DNA of 39,556 bases from positions 17,891-57,446 of the forward strand of contig JAHDWL010000019.1 of assembly GCA_023384355.1 (NCBI GenBank). The letters are read 5' to 3'. A program made the position numbers and the translations under genes. Origin of the DNA: Anaerolineae bacterium (GTDB lineage Bacteria > Chloroflexota > Anaerolineae > Promineifilales > Promineifilaceae). The notes beneath the pieces were generated by a model. The model saw nothing but the letters and a program-made list of their open reading frames with translations, did not search any database and was not told where the DNA came from. Below, piece after piece: positions 1 through 8,496 of the stretch (position 1 is the first letter of the stretch; the number at the start of each line of letters is the position of its first letter).

Positions 1-4
1 TTAA

Positions 5-1429
5 TTAATACGCTCCCTTGCCCGACAGCAGATGCGGGATCGTCTGCAGCAAAATTCGCACATCCATCCCCAGCGTCCAGTTCTCAATATAGTAGATATC
101 GAGCAGGCACAGCTCGTCGAACGACAGATCCGACCGGCCGCTCACCTGCCACAGACCGGTCATGCCGCCGACGACGGCCAGTCGTTGGTGGTGCCACGGC
201 TTGTATTGCGCCACTTCCTCGGGCAGGGGCGGCCGCGGTCCCACCAGACTCATCTGACCCAGCAGGACGTTAAAGATCTGCGGCAGCTCGTCCAGACTCA
301 GGCGGCGGATGAGACGACCGGTACGCGTCAGGCGCGGGTCGTCCTTGATCTTGAACAGCGGCCCGTCGGCCTCGTTCAGCTCGCGCAACGACTCTTTTTG
401 CTCGTCCGCCCCGGCCACCATCGACCGGAACTTGTACATCATGAACAATCGTCCCTCGCGGCCGACACGCGGCGAGGCGTAGAATATCGACCCCGGCGAA
501 TCGAGCTTTATCCCCAGCGCGATGACGCCCATGACCAGTAGGGTCGGCAGGGACAGTAATATTATGATGGCCAGATCGAGCGCGCGCTTCAGAATGCGTC
601 CTGACCTGCTGATGTGCCCGAAGGCGGCCATGTCGCGCACACCCAGCAGCGGCACCCCGGCCATGTTGGTGAACTCCACCCGGTTCAGGCTGAGTTGCAG
701 CAAATCGGGCACCACCAGCGCGCGAACCTCGTGTTGCTGACACACCTGGAGCAGTTTCAGCAATTGAGCCTGCATGCTGCCCGGCAGGGTGATGAAAACG
801 GTATGCACGGGGGCGAGGGCGGTCAGATGCTGTTCCAGCTCGGAATAGACGCCCAACCGCGGGATGCGACCCATTCCGGCATCCTCGCTATGGCCGTCGT
901 CCAGATAGCCCACCATCGCGAAACCGAGATCGGGCCGGGCCAGCAGCGTCTGCACGAGGCTGCGGCCGGTCTCGCCCGCGCCCACGACCAGCGCGCGGTC
1001 GACGCCGATCCCTCGCCGGTAGAGCGCCGCAAGCGACCAGCGCCGCAGCAGGCGCGACACGCTGATGAACAGCACGATGAACAATAACGCCCAAAAGATG
1101 AGCAGGCGCGAGAACGGCGATGGCTGCAGAAAGAAGGTGACGGCCATCATGAGCATGATGCCCGCGGCCGTCGCGGTAATGATTCGGGCCACCTCGTCCA
1201 GCCACAATTCGCCGCGCCGCCGCCGCCAGACCCCCGTATAGCGATAAGTGAGCGCCAGCAGCACGGTCAACACGAGCTGCTGCCCCAGATAATCGCGATA
1301 TGGCTCCAGAAAGAGCACCGGCCGGAACCATTGCCATACGTAGCGCACCACGTATGCCATCAGGAAGGCGAAGTTGATGAGCAGGATATCGGTAACTATT
1401 GTTACCTGGTGGATGACGCTCGTTTTCAT
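5..1429 (-). CDS. Polyprenyl-phosphate sugar-1-phosphate transferase (exopolysaccharide initiation)
   Basis: Likely an initiating enzyme of exopolysaccharide or O-unit synthesis that moves a sugar-1-phosphate from a nucleotide sugar to undecaprenyl phosphate at the inner membrane. The N-terminal third holds several hydrophobic segments, followed by a CoA-binding-like Rossmann region with the stretch VVGAGETGRSL near residue 150. The C-terminal third is a bacterial sugar transferase domain: a hydrophobic re-entrant segment, then KFRSM, the basic/acidic DDPRLTRTGRLIRR block, SLDELPQ and SLVGPRPP. The length of 474 residues is usual for this two-part family (WbaP/EpsE type). The ATG overlaps the stop of the upstream glycosyltransferase as ATGA, so the two are translationally coupled. 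The transferred sugar cannot be read from the sequence. Confidence 0.93.
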   Translation of the reverse strand: MKTSVIHQVTIVTDILLINFAFLMAYVVRYVWQWFRPVLFLEPYRDYLGQQLVLTVLLALTYRYTGVWRRRRGELWLDEVARIITATAAGIMLMMAVTFFLQPSPFSRLLIFWALLFIVLFISVSRLLRRWSLAALYRRGIGVDRALVVGAGETGRSLVQTLLARPDLGFAMVGYLDDGHSEDAGMGRIPRLGVYSELEQHLTALAPVHTVFITLPGSMQAQLLKLLQVCQQHEVRALVVPDLLQLSLNRVEFTNMAGVPLLGVRDMAAFGHISRSGRILKRALDLAIIILLSLPTLLVMGVIALGIKLDSPGSIFYASPRVGREGRLFMMYKFRSMVAGADEQKESLRELNEADGPLFKIKDDPRLTRTGRLIRRLSLDELPQIFNVLLGQMSLVGPRPPLPEEVAQYKPWHHQRLAVVGGMTGLWQVSGRSDLSFDELCLLDIYYIENWTLGMDVRILLQTIPHLLSGKGAY

Positions 1430-2598
1430 CGGATTTCGCTGCAGGCGGCCTCGACCATTGCCCGGCGATAGACCTCCGCCGTTTCCTCGCCGGCCCGCGA
1501 CCAGGAGAAGCGCGCGACGTGGCGTGGGCCGGCCGCCTGCGCCTGCGCCAGGAGCGCGGGAGTGTCGAGCACCAGGGCCAGACGCGCGGTCAGACCGGCG
1601 ACATCGCCGGGGGTGAAGTATTGAGCCACGTCGCCGCCCGCTTCCGGTATCGAGGACGAATCGGCGGCGACGACGGCCGTGCCGCAGGCCAGCGCCTCGG
1701 CCACGGGCAGCCCAAACCCCTCATAGAGCGACGGGAACGCCAGCACCGTCGCCGCGTTATACCACAGCGGCAGATCGTCATCGTCGACATAGCCGGCGAA
1801 CCGCACCCGGTCGGCGATGCCCAGCGCCTTCACCTGCTCGAAAATCGTCTCGTAATACCAACCGCGGCCGCCGACGAGAACCAGCGGCACATTCGTCCGC
1901 CCCAGCCGGGCTACAGCCTCAAGCAGGAAGGGGATGTTCTTGCGTGGCTGCAAGGTGCCCACGTGGAGAATGAAGCGCTCCGGCAGGTCGTGGTTGCGCC
2001 GAAATTGCTCCACCTGATCGATTGGCAGCGGCCGGTAGATCGATCCAACGCCGGGCGTCACCACGTCGATGCGCTCCGGCGGCACACCGAAATGACGCTG
2101 GATGTCGCGCCGGCCCGATTCCGAGATCGCGATCAGCCGCACGGCATGGCGGCAGGAATAGCCGGTCTCGGACATCAGATAGCGGCGCTGGGCGGTCGGG
2201 AAGCTTTCCGGGTTCTCGATGAAACTGAGGTCGTAGATCGTGACCACCACCGGACAGGGCGCGAGCCTGGGCATGGCGAATGCCATGCTGTGCATCAGCG
2301 TCAGCCCGTCGCGCCGGGCCTGGATGGGCCACACGACCTGCTCCCAGGCGATGCGGGCCAGGCGGCTGGTCGTGGGGATGCGCGTGCCCGCCGGGTGCAA
2401 GTCGGGCCGCCCGTCCCATTCATCCGTCAGTCGGGTGTAGATCGTGTAGCGGGTCGACTCGGCCGCGGGCAGATGGCGCAACACCTGGAATATGTAGTGA
2501 TGGATGCCCGCGCGCCGGTAGCCCGCTTCGACCGCGAGCAGGTGGGCGTTGATGCCGATATGCGTCTTTTGTACGCGGGTCTCTTGTGTGGAATTCAC
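1426..2598 (-). CDS. Glycosyltransferase family 4 (GT-B fold)
   Basis: A cytoplasmic retaining glycosyltransferase that probably extends the glycan begun by the sugar transferase encoded next. The C-terminal half carries the GT4 signature EGFGLPVAE (E-x7-E), followed by ALACGTAVVAAD, and the donor-site stretch LHVGTLQPRKN lies in the middle. I place the start at a GTG (2596-2598), because GGGAG lies 6-7 bases upstream. A longer reading from a TTG at 2625 adds nine residues but has no ribosome-binding site. The stop overlaps the next gene by 4 bases (ATGA). Donor and acceptor are unknown. Confidence 0.92.
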   Translation of the reverse strand: MNSTQETRVQKTHIGINAHLLAVEAGYRRAGIHHYIFQVLRHLPAAESTRYTIYTRLTDEWDGRPDLHPAGTRIPTTSRLARIAWEQVVWPIQARRDGLTLMHSMAFAMPRLAPCPVVVTIYDLSFIENPESFPTAQRRYLMSETGYSCRHAVRLIAISESGRRDIQRHFGVPPERIDVVTPGVGSIYRPLPIDQVEQFRRNHDLPERFILHVGTLQPRKNIPFLLEAVARLGRTNVPLVLVGGRGWYYETIFEQVKALGIADRVRFAGYVDDDDLPLWYNAATVLAFPSLYEGFGLPVAEALACGTAVVAADSSSIPEAGGDVAQYFTPGDVAGLTARLALVLDTPALLAQAQAAGPRHVARFSWSRAGEETAEVYRRAMVEAACSEIR

Positions 2599-2646
2599 CC
2601 CGAAGCTCCCAATCCGGTCATCCAATATGGCGTGCGCATTCCGGTA

Positions 2647-2652
2647 ATTATA
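2647..2652 (-). promoter_or_regulatory. Candidate -10 box for the GT4/sugar transferase operon
   Basis: A perfect TATAAT on the minus strand, 48 bases before the chosen GTG start at 2598. No convincing -35 lies 16-18 bases upstream, so this is a -10-only prediction. Confidence 0.3.
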
Positions 2653-2727
2653 CGCTCATCGCCCCAATCGGCATCTTGCCCCGCCACCGTCTCTATGGTA
2701 GACTGCATTATGTTTACATGCCCCGGT

Positions 2728-2785
2728 CGGGAAAATTGTCCCGGTCTGATGGATGCCTGAGAGCCGCCTCATTGCGGCGACAGGC
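2728..2785 (+). promoter_or_regulatory. Structured leader upstream of the LysM lipoprotein gene
   Basis: Two consecutive hairpins precede the gene. The first pairs CGGGA (2728-2732) with TCCCG (2739-2743). The second pairs GCCTG (2755-2759) with CAGGC (2781-2785) and GCCGC (2763-2767) with GCGGC (2774-2778), separated by an AGA/GA internal loop that could form tandem G-A pairs. It does not match any riboswitch consensus I know, and it could simply be an unstructured-function 5' UTR. Confidence 0.3.
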
Positions 2786-2808
2786 TGGATTTCCGGAGGA
2801 GGCTGCGC

Positions 2809-3279
2809 GTGAAACGCTCTACGCTTTTGTTGCTCATATCGATGTTGATGCTCTTCGGACTGGTCGCCTGCGAGAAACCCGCGCCGGGCAGCCAGCAGCC
2901 CGCGGCCACGCCGACGGTGGGAATTCTCGCCCCCGGCGCGACGCTGCCGCCGTCCTTCGTGGCCAGCCCGACGGTCGCCTTCGTGGCCACCGTGGACCCT
3001 CTCGCGCCGCTGCCGGCCAGCCCCACGCCCACGGCCGACCCCAACGTCCCGCCGGCGGAGGCGACGCCGCTACCCGCCCCCGAACAGCCGGCCGAGCCGG
3101 CGCCCGAACCGCCCGCCTCGACGGGCGAGACCATCCACATCGTGGCGGCAGGCGAAAACCTCTATCGCATCGGCCTCAGGTATGGCTTCACCTATCAGGA
3201 ACTGGCGGCCTACAACAACCTCGCCAATCCTGACCGGCTCGACGTCGGTCAGCAGATAAGGATTCCACCCAGACCGTAG
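2809..3279 (+). CDS. LysM-domain lipoprotein
   Basis: A surface lipoprotein predicted to bind peptidoglycan or another GlcNAc polymer. Residues 1-20 form a lipoprotein signal (KR followed by a leucine-rich core) with the lipobox L18-V19-A20-C21. Residues 22-105 are a Pro/Ala/Thr-rich stalk. Residues 108-153 are one LysM domain (IVAAGENLYRIGLRYG ... VGQQIRIPP). The GTG start is fixed by GGAGGAGG at 2795-2802, six bases upstream. The NUDIX gene follows on the same strand after a short gap. The role of the protein beyond wall binding is unknown. Confidence 0.9.
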   Translation: MKRSTLLLLISMLMLFGLVACEKPAPGSQQPAATPTVGILAPGATLPPSFVASPTVAFVATVDPLAPLPASPTPTADPNVPPAEATPLPAPEQPAEPAPEPPASTGETIHIVAAGENLYRIGLRYGFTYQELAAYNNLANPDRLDVGQQIRIPPRP

Positions 3280-3343
3280 CAGGTCGCGCGCGAATACGGT
3301 TTGCATACCCGAATCATCGCCGCCGCCTCGCCCTGAGTTGCTC

Positions 3344-3877
3344 ATGAACCTTTTGCAATCCCGCATAGTCTGGGAAGGTAAATGGCGTTTGCGCGTCGAC
3401 ACCTTCCGCCTGCCCGACGGCTCCCTGTATGAACGGGGAGCCATCGACCACCCTGGCGCAGTGACGATCGTGCCCCTCCTGCCGGGCGACCCATCCCCCG
3501 TCGTGCTGATGCTTCGCCAGTACCGCCCGGCCCTCGGCCGGACCATCCTTGAGCTGCCGGCCGGGACACGCGAAGACGGCGAACCCTGGCTCACCTGCGC
3601 CCAGCGCGAATTGCAGGAGGAGACGGGCTATCGGGCGGAGACGTTCCACCCGCTGGGCGAGGTCTGGGCGGCCCCCGGCGTGACCAACGAGCGCATGGCC
3701 CTCTTCCTGGCGAACGGGCTGGTGGCCGACCCGCGGCCGATGGATTTCGATGAGGAGATCGTCGTCGAATCCTGGCCGCTGGCGGAACTGATCGACATGG
3801 CCCTCGACGGCCGCCTGGAAGACGCCAAGAGCGTCGTGGCGCTGCTCAGGGCGGCCCAATTCCTGCGGGCGGCCTGA
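3344..3877 (+). CDS. NUDIX hydrolase (ADP-ribose pyrophosphatase-like)
   Basis: Hydrolyses a nucleoside diphosphate linked to another moiety; the closest functional class by layout is ADP-sugar pyrophosphatase. The complete Nudix box G-x5-E-x7-REL-x-EE-x-G-Y spans about residues 74-96 (GTREDGE ... RELQEETGY), with the preceding MLRQYRPALG and ELPAG segments typical of ADP-ribose pyrophosphatases. The length of about 177 residues is normal. The start is uncertain: ATG at 3344 is preferred over the in-frame TTG at 3338, and neither has a strong ribosome-binding site. It converges with the Lon-like gene, whose end lies 13 bases away. Confidence 0.9.
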   Translation: MNLLQSRIVWEGKWRLRVDTFRLPDGSLYERGAIDHPGAVTIVPLLPGDPSPVVLMLRQYRPALGRTILELPAGTREDGEPWLTCAQRELQEETGYRAETFHPLGEVWAAPGVTNERMALFLANGLVADPRPMDFDEEIVVESWPLAELIDMALDGRLEDAKSVVALLRAAQFLRAA

Positions 3878-3890
3878 GGCCGGCCCGCGC

Positions 3891-6272
3891 TCAATCCTCT
3901 TCTTCGGCCTGCTCGCGGGCGTCGCCGAACGATTTCAGCTCCGTCGCCAGTTCCAGCAGACGATTCTTGACGGCATGATGCACGGTTCCGTCGGGGTAGT
4001 TGCCCTCGGCGTCCGCCTCGCCGGCCGGCCGGCACATCAGCAGCTCGATCCCCTCGTCGATTGTCGTCACCGGCCAGATGCGGAACAACCCCTCGCGCAC
4101 CGCCTCGACGACGTCCTCGCGCAGCATCAGGTTCACGACGTTGGTCGCCGGGATAATGACCCCCTGATCGCCGGACAGGCCGCGCGCCTGGCAGACGTCG
4201 AAGAAGCCCTCGATCTTCTCGTTGACCGCGCCGATGGGCTGGATTTCGCCGCGCTGGTTCACCGAGCCGGTGACGCCGATCCCCTGGCGCACCGGACACA
4301 GGCTCAGGCTGGAGAGCAGGGCGTAAAGCTCGGTCGATGAGGCGCTGTCGCCCTCGATGCCGCCGTAGGTTTGCTCGAACGTGAGGCTGGCGTTCAGCGA
4401 CAACGGCTGGTGCTGGGCATAGGTGCCGCCGATGTAGGCGTTGAGCGTCAGCACGCCCTTGGTGTGGATGGGGCCGTCCATATCCGTCTCGCGCTCGATG
4501 TGGATGACGCCGTTGTCGCCCATGAACGTCCGTGCGCTGATGCGGCCGGGGTGCCCATAGACGAAGTCGCCGTCCTCGCGCACGGACAGGCTGTTGACTT
4601 GGCCGATGGTCTCGCCCTCGGTGGCGATGAAGATGGCCCCTTCCAGGATCGCCTCGCGCAATTCCTCAGCGTCCTGGTTGGCCCGGTTGTCCCGCTCCCG
4701 CAGTGCGGCGCGCACGTCCCCGGCGCTGACTACCTCGTGGTTCTCGATACTTGCCCAATAGCTGGCCTCGCGCACCAGGTCGGCAATCGCCCCGAACTTC
4801 GTGCTGAGCTTGCATTGGTGCTCGGCCAGCCGCGCGCCGTGCTCGATGATCCGCGCGATCGCGTCGCGGCCGAAGGGCCGCAGCTTCTCCTCGCGGCAAC
4901 GGGAGGTCACGACCTCGGCATAGGACAGCTCGTGCGCCGGGTCGCGCGGCATGGTGTCGCTGAAGTCGGCGCGCACTTTGAACAGGTCGCTGAACTCCTC
5001 ATCGGTCCAGTAGAGCGAGTCGTAATGATGGGAATTGCCCAACAGGATGATCTTGACCGACAGCGGGATGGGCTGCGGCCAGAGCGAGTTGGCGATGGCG
5101 GGGCCGTCGGACTGCGGCGACCGCATCTCGATCTCCTGGGCCTTCAACGCCCGCTTCAGTGTCTCCCACGTCTCGCGCTGCCGCACCAGGTCGAGCGCGT
5201 ACATGATCAGATAGCCGCCGTTGGCCCGGTGCAGGTCGCCGGCCTTCATCTGGGTGAAGTGGGCCATCATGGCATGTCCCTGGGGTTCATACTCCAGGCG
5301 GCCGAACAGGTTCTCAAAGGTCGGGTTGAGCTGCACGATGACCGGCGCGCCCTTGCCCTCTCCGTTATTGACCAGGACGTTGATCTCGTAGCGGCGCATA
5401 TCGATCACCTGATCGAGGTCCTTGTCTTCCATCGACGGCGCGGCGCGAATGACCTGGTCGAGCAGGTCCTCGCGCACGGCGTCCATATAATTGAGGATGA
5501 TCTCTTGCCCGGCGTATTGCTCCCGCAGGGTCTCAAATTCATCCTTGATGGCCGCCTCGGCCACGGTTCGATCGAGTTGCCGCCGTTCCTCGCGCGCCTC
5601 CCGCTCCAGAATACGCACCTCTCGCAGGATATTCTGCAGCTCCACCTGGAGCGTGCGTTGCGTTTCGCGCCGCGCCTGCTGCTCGCCGTTTGTGCCGTTG
5701 CTCTCCGCGTCGTCGTCCCCCGCGGGCGTGATCACCAGCCCCGACGGCGATTCATGCAGCTCGAAACCCTGTTCGGTGGCCTTGTGCTCCAGCGCGTCGA
5801 GTTTGCCTTCGCGCTGCCCAATCAGCTTTTGCTCCATCTGGTGGACGGCATCCTGATAGGAACTGCTCTCCAGCGCCTGGGTCAACGCCAGTTGCACGGC
5901 CTCCACCAGTTGTTGCATGTGTTCGGAGAAGACGTTCCCCTGACCCGGCGGCAGGTTGATAGCCTGTGGCCGGTGGGCGGCCTCGAAATTGTAGATGTAC
6001 AGCAGGTCGTCGGGTGTCGGCTCCAGCCCGCACCGCTCCTGCAGGAAGTGACGGATAGCCGTACTGCGGCCGGTGCCTGTCGAGCCGGTGACGAATATAT
6101 TGTAGCCCTTGCTCTTCAGGCCCATGCCGAATTCAAGCGCCTTCGTCGCCCGCGGCTGGCCGATGATGGCCGTCGTCGGCTCCAGCTCGGCCGTTGTCTC
6201 GAACGGCAACCGGTTCGGGTCGCAAACCATACGGAGATTGTCCGCTGAGAGAGGTTTCACTTGTCCAGCCAT
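3891..6272 (-). CDS. Lon-like ATP-dependent serine protease (AAA domain plus Lon proteolytic domain)
   Basis: A cytosolic ATP-dependent protease of the LonB-like family with a divergent AAA module (PF13654 type), distinct from classic LonA because it lacks the N-terminal LAN domain. The Walker A is GSTGTGRS at residues 63-70, with arginine where lysine is canonical. A long helical region (about 190-260) contains coiled-coil-like E/R-rich stretches. The Lon protease domain has the catalytic dyad Ser643 (GDSAS) and Lys686 (NEKIEG). Their 43-residue spacing matches the Ser679/Lys722 spacing of E. coli Lon. The length of 793 residues is normal. It is divergent from the MFS gene; substrates are unknown. 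Confidence 0.92.
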   Translation of the reverse strand: MAGQVKPLSADNLRMVCDPNRLPFETTAELEPTTAIIGQPRATKALEFGMGLKSKGYNIFVTGSTGTGRSTAIRHFLQERCGLEPTPDDLLYIYNFEAAHRPQAINLPPGQGNVFSEHMQQLVEAVQLALTQALESSSYQDAVHQMEQKLIGQREGKLDALEHKATEQGFELHESPSGLVITPAGDDDAESNGTNGEQQARRETQRTLQVELQNILREVRILEREAREERRQLDRTVAEAAIKDEFETLREQYAGQEIILNYMDAVREDLLDQVIRAAPSMEDKDLDQVIDMRRYEINVLVNNGEGKGAPVIVQLNPTFENLFGRLEYEPQGHAMMAHFTQMKAGDLHRANGGYLIMYALDLVRQRETWETLKRALKAQEIEMRSPQSDGPAIANSLWPQPIPLSVKIILLGNSHHYDSLYWTDEEFSDLFKVRADFSDTMPRDPAHELSYAEVVTSRCREEKLRPFGRDAIARIIEHGARLAEHQCKLSTKFGAIADLVREASYWASIENHEVVSAGDVRAALRERDNRANQDAEELREAILEGAIFIATEGETIGQVNSLSVREDGDFVYGHPGRISARTFMGDNGVIHIERETDMDGPIHTKGVLTLNAYIGGTYAQHQPLSLNASLTFEQTYGGIEGDSASSTELYALLSSLSLCPVRQGIGVTGSVNQRGEIQPIGAVNEKIEGFFDVCQARGLSGDQGVIIPATNVVNLMLREDVVEAVREGLFRIWPVTTIDEGIELLMCRPAGEADAEGNYPDGTVHHAVKNRLLELATELKSFGDAREQAEEED

Positions 6273-6526
6273 ATCGATGCTTATTTTCTCATAAACCTGA
6301 CGTATCAGCGATCAGGGTGCCGATTGGTTCGACCCACAAACCACCGACCTTTCAGGTCCGTCTCCAAATTAGTGATCCGTTACGTTACGCCGTGTTCAAC
6401 GTGGGGCTAACAGGCAATCATACGCTACTATTTTGGAATGGCAAGAATGATGTTGGTCAGTAGCCGCGGTCGTGATAGCATTTATCGAACGCTCACATGG
6501 CGGAACAATCGCGGAAAGCTCAACCC
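6273..6526. other. Intergenic region between the divergent Lon-like and MFS genes
   Basis: About 250 bases of lower GC than the neighbouring genes. I see no gene, repeat or RNA in it. A weak plus-strand promoter-like pair (TTGGTC and TAGCAT, spaced 17) lies near 6454-6482, but both boxes match consensus poorly. Confidence 0.4.
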
Positions 6527-7954
6527 ATGACCACCGTTAACGCCCCCGCTCCCCCACGCCTGACAACGGCCACCAAGTTCATCTTCGGCATGGGCGACTG
6601 GGGCACGTCCGCGGCCGGGACGGCGCGCAATGTCTTCTGGTTCGTGTTCCTGACCAACGTCGTCGGTCTGGGGCCGGGGCTGGCAGGCGGCATCTGGCTC
6701 GTCGGCCGCCTGTGGGACGCGATCAACGACCCGCTCATCGGCAGCCTCAGCGACCGGCTCAACTCGCGCTGGGGGCGGCGGCGGCCGTTCCTGCTGGTTG
6801 GCGCGCTCCCCTTCGCTCTCTCCTTCCTTATGCTCTTTTGGGTGCCACCCCTGGCGAGCAAGTCGGCGCTGGTGATCTATTACAGCGTCATTTTTCTGCT
6901 CTACGACACGCTCTACACTTTCGTCAACGTCCCTTATCTGGCCCTGGTGCCCGAACTGGCCGAGGGATACGACGAGCGCAGCAGCCTGACCGGCTGGCGG
7001 ACGGCCTTCTCCTTTCTGGCGCAGCTGGTCACGGCCGGCGCGTTCAAACTGCTGGCCGAACACGTCTTCGCCCCGTGGTTCGGTGGCGGGCCGGACGGCA
7101 TCCGCCTGGGCTATCTGCTGGCCGCCGGCCTGTGGGCGCTCAGCATGGCCCTGCCGCTCATCCTGCTGGCGCTGGTCATCGAGGAGCCGGAGCACGAGCC
7201 GGTGACCACGCCAATCAAGCCGGTGAAGAACTTCCGCGAAGTGTTCAGCAACCGCCCCTTCCGTTTGGCGGCCCTCATCTACCTGCTGTGCTTCACCACC
7301 GGCGATCTCCTGCTGCTCATCCTCGTGCGCTATCTTATCGATTACGCCCGGATGCGGCCGGGGGTCGATAATCTGGTGCTGGCGACGGTGCTGGGGGCGT
7401 CGCTGCTCAGCATTCCCTTCGTCCTGGCCCTCATGCGCCGCACCGACAAGCGCGCCGCCTACATCATCAGCATCGGCTTCATGGTGGCCGTCCTGGCCGT
7501 CGGCGCGTTGCTGCCGCCCGGCGGCGGCAATCTCATCTTTCTGGGCACCATTCCGGCCGGGATCGGCTTCGCCGCGATGAGCATCATCCCCTGGGCCATC
7601 GTCGCCGACGTTGTGGACGTGGACGAATTGAAGACCGGCGAGCGCCGCGAAGGGCTATACACCGGCTATCTGGTCTTTCTGCGCAAGTTCGCCACCGGCA
7701 TTCTGGTCTTCGTCGCCGGTCAATTGCTGGCCGCCACCGGCTTCATCACTTCCAACACGGGCAGCATGTTCATCGAGCAACCGGCCTCGGCCCTGAACGC
7801 GATGCGCTTTCTGGTGACGGTCGTCCCGGCCGTCGCCCTGGGCCTGTCGCTGGTGCTGGCCTGGCGCTTCCCGCTGGATCGCGAGGCGCACGAGGCGCTG
7901 CGTCGCGAGCTGGAGGCCCACCGCGCCCGGTCGGCCGAGCCCAACATACCATGA
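6527..7954 (+). CDS. MFS sugar:cation symporter, GPH (MelB-like) family
   Basis: An inner-membrane secondary transporter with about 12 hydrophobic segments. The N-terminus has the family hallmarks: FGMGDWGTSA in the first helix, then GGIWLVGRLWDAINDPLIGSLSDR, matching the GPH cation-binding D-x2-xDP-x-G-x-xSD pattern, followed by the basic loop RWGRRRP. GPH members import glycosides, pentosides or hexuronides with Na+ or H+; the substrate cannot be assigned. I prefer the ATG at 6527 because GGAAAG lies eight bases before it. An in-frame ATG at 6497 would add ten residues and has no ribosome-binding site. The gene ends just before bcp. Confidence 0.9.
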   Translation: MTTVNAPAPPRLTTATKFIFGMGDWGTSAAGTARNVFWFVFLTNVVGLGPGLAGGIWLVGRLWDAINDPLIGSLSDRLNSRWGRRRPFLLVGALPFALSFLMLFWVPPLASKSALVIYYSVIFLLYDTLYTFVNVPYLALVPELAEGYDERSSLTGWRTAFSFLAQLVTAGAFKLLAEHVFAPWFGGGPDGIRLGYLLAAGLWALSMALPLILLALVIEEPEHEPVTTPIKPVKNFREVFSNRPFRLAALIYLLCFTTGDLLLLILVRYLIDYARMRPGVDNLVLATVLGASLLSIPFVLALMRRTDKRAAYIISIGFMVAVLAVGALLPPGGGNLIFLGTIPAGIGFAAMSIIPWAIVADVVDVDELKTGERREGLYTGYLVFLRKFATGILVFVAGQLLAATGFITSNTGSMFIEQPASALNAMRFLVTVVPAVALGLSLVLAWRFPLDREAHEALRRELEAHRARSAEPNIP

Positions 7955-7979
7955 AAGGGGAGCGGCCCGCCCCCCTTTC
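7953..7979 (+). other. Hairpin between the MFS gene and bcp
   Basis: A perfect 8-bp stem, GAAAGGGG (7953-7960) with CCCCTTTC (7972-7979), overlaps the MFS stop codon and sits directly before the bcp ribosome-binding site. It has no T-run, so it is more likely an mRNA-stability or attenuation hairpin than a terminator. Confidence 0.4.
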
Positions 7980-7997
7980 CAAAAAGGAGTAATCAAG

Positions 7998-8462
7998 ATG
8001 TTAAAAACAGGCGATACCGCCCCTGATTTTGAACTGTTGACCGATACCGGCGAGCCGTTGCGCCTGTCGGACCTGCGCGGCCGCCGCGTCGTGCTCTTCT
8101 TCTTCCCCAAGGCCGACACACCCGGTTGCACCAAGCAGGCTTGCGGCTTCCGCGATCGCTTCCCGCGCATCGAGACCGCCAACGCCACCGTGATCGGCCT
8201 CAGCCCCGACAAGCCGGCTGCCCTGGCCAAGTGGAAGGCCAAGGAGTCGCTGCCCTACACGCTGGTCTCCGACCCCGATCACGTGGTCGCCACCGCCTAC
8301 GGCGCGTGGGGCGAGAAGTCGCTCTATGGCAAGAAGTACATGGGCATCCTGCGCGGTCACGCCGTCATCGGCCCTGACGGCACGCTGGAAGACCTGCGGC
8401 TGAAGATCAGCCCCGATGAGAGCGTCGAGGAGGCGCTGAAGTTCGTGGCCGCCAAGGCATGA
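7998..8462 (+). CDS. bcp: Thiol peroxidase, BCP/PrxQ-type peroxiredoxin
   Basis: Reduces hydrogen peroxide and organic hydroperoxides using thioredoxin-type donors in the cytosol. The peroxidatic cysteine C44 lies in ADTPGCTKQAC with the resolving C49 five residues later, which is the atypical two-Cys BCP arrangement. The thioredoxin-fold core FFFPKAD precedes it. The length of 154 residues is standard. The ATG at 7998 is supported by AGGAG at 7985-7989. The gene sits between the MFS gene and the MDR reductase on the same strand and may be co-transcribed with the latter. Confidence 0.95.
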   Translation: MLKTGDTAPDFELLTDTGEPLRLSDLRGRRVVLFFFPKADTPGCTKQACGFRDRFPRIETANATVIGLSPDKPAALAKWKAKESLPYTLVSDPDHVVATAYGAWGEKSLYGKKYMGILRGHAVIGPDGTLEDLRLKISPDESVEEALKFVAAKA

Positions 8463-8496
8463 CCCCCTGACTGACCGTTCTCACGGAGGAATCAGC

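Noticed and set aside
1519-2760. A 413-codon open frame on the plus strand opposite the GT4 gene
   Set aside because: It is a shadow of the GT4 reading frame in GC-rich DNA: no recognisable domain, skewed Arg/Gln/His composition and no ribosome-binding site.
2700-2808. A TPP or c-di-AMP riboswitch before the LysM gene
   Set aside because: A CTGAGAG stretch recalls TPP elements, but the second conserved half is missing, and the region is too short and lacks the conserved ydaO segments.
4371-6248. A 625-codon open frame opposite the Lon-like protease
   Set aside because: The minus-strand protein has a complete Lon domain and catalytic dyad; the opposite frame has no domain and a composition typical of antisense shadows.
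6330-6360. A possible tRNA fragment suggested by a GGTTCGA-like stretch
   Set aside because: No acceptor, D or anticodon arms can be folded around it, and no CCA-side stem is present.
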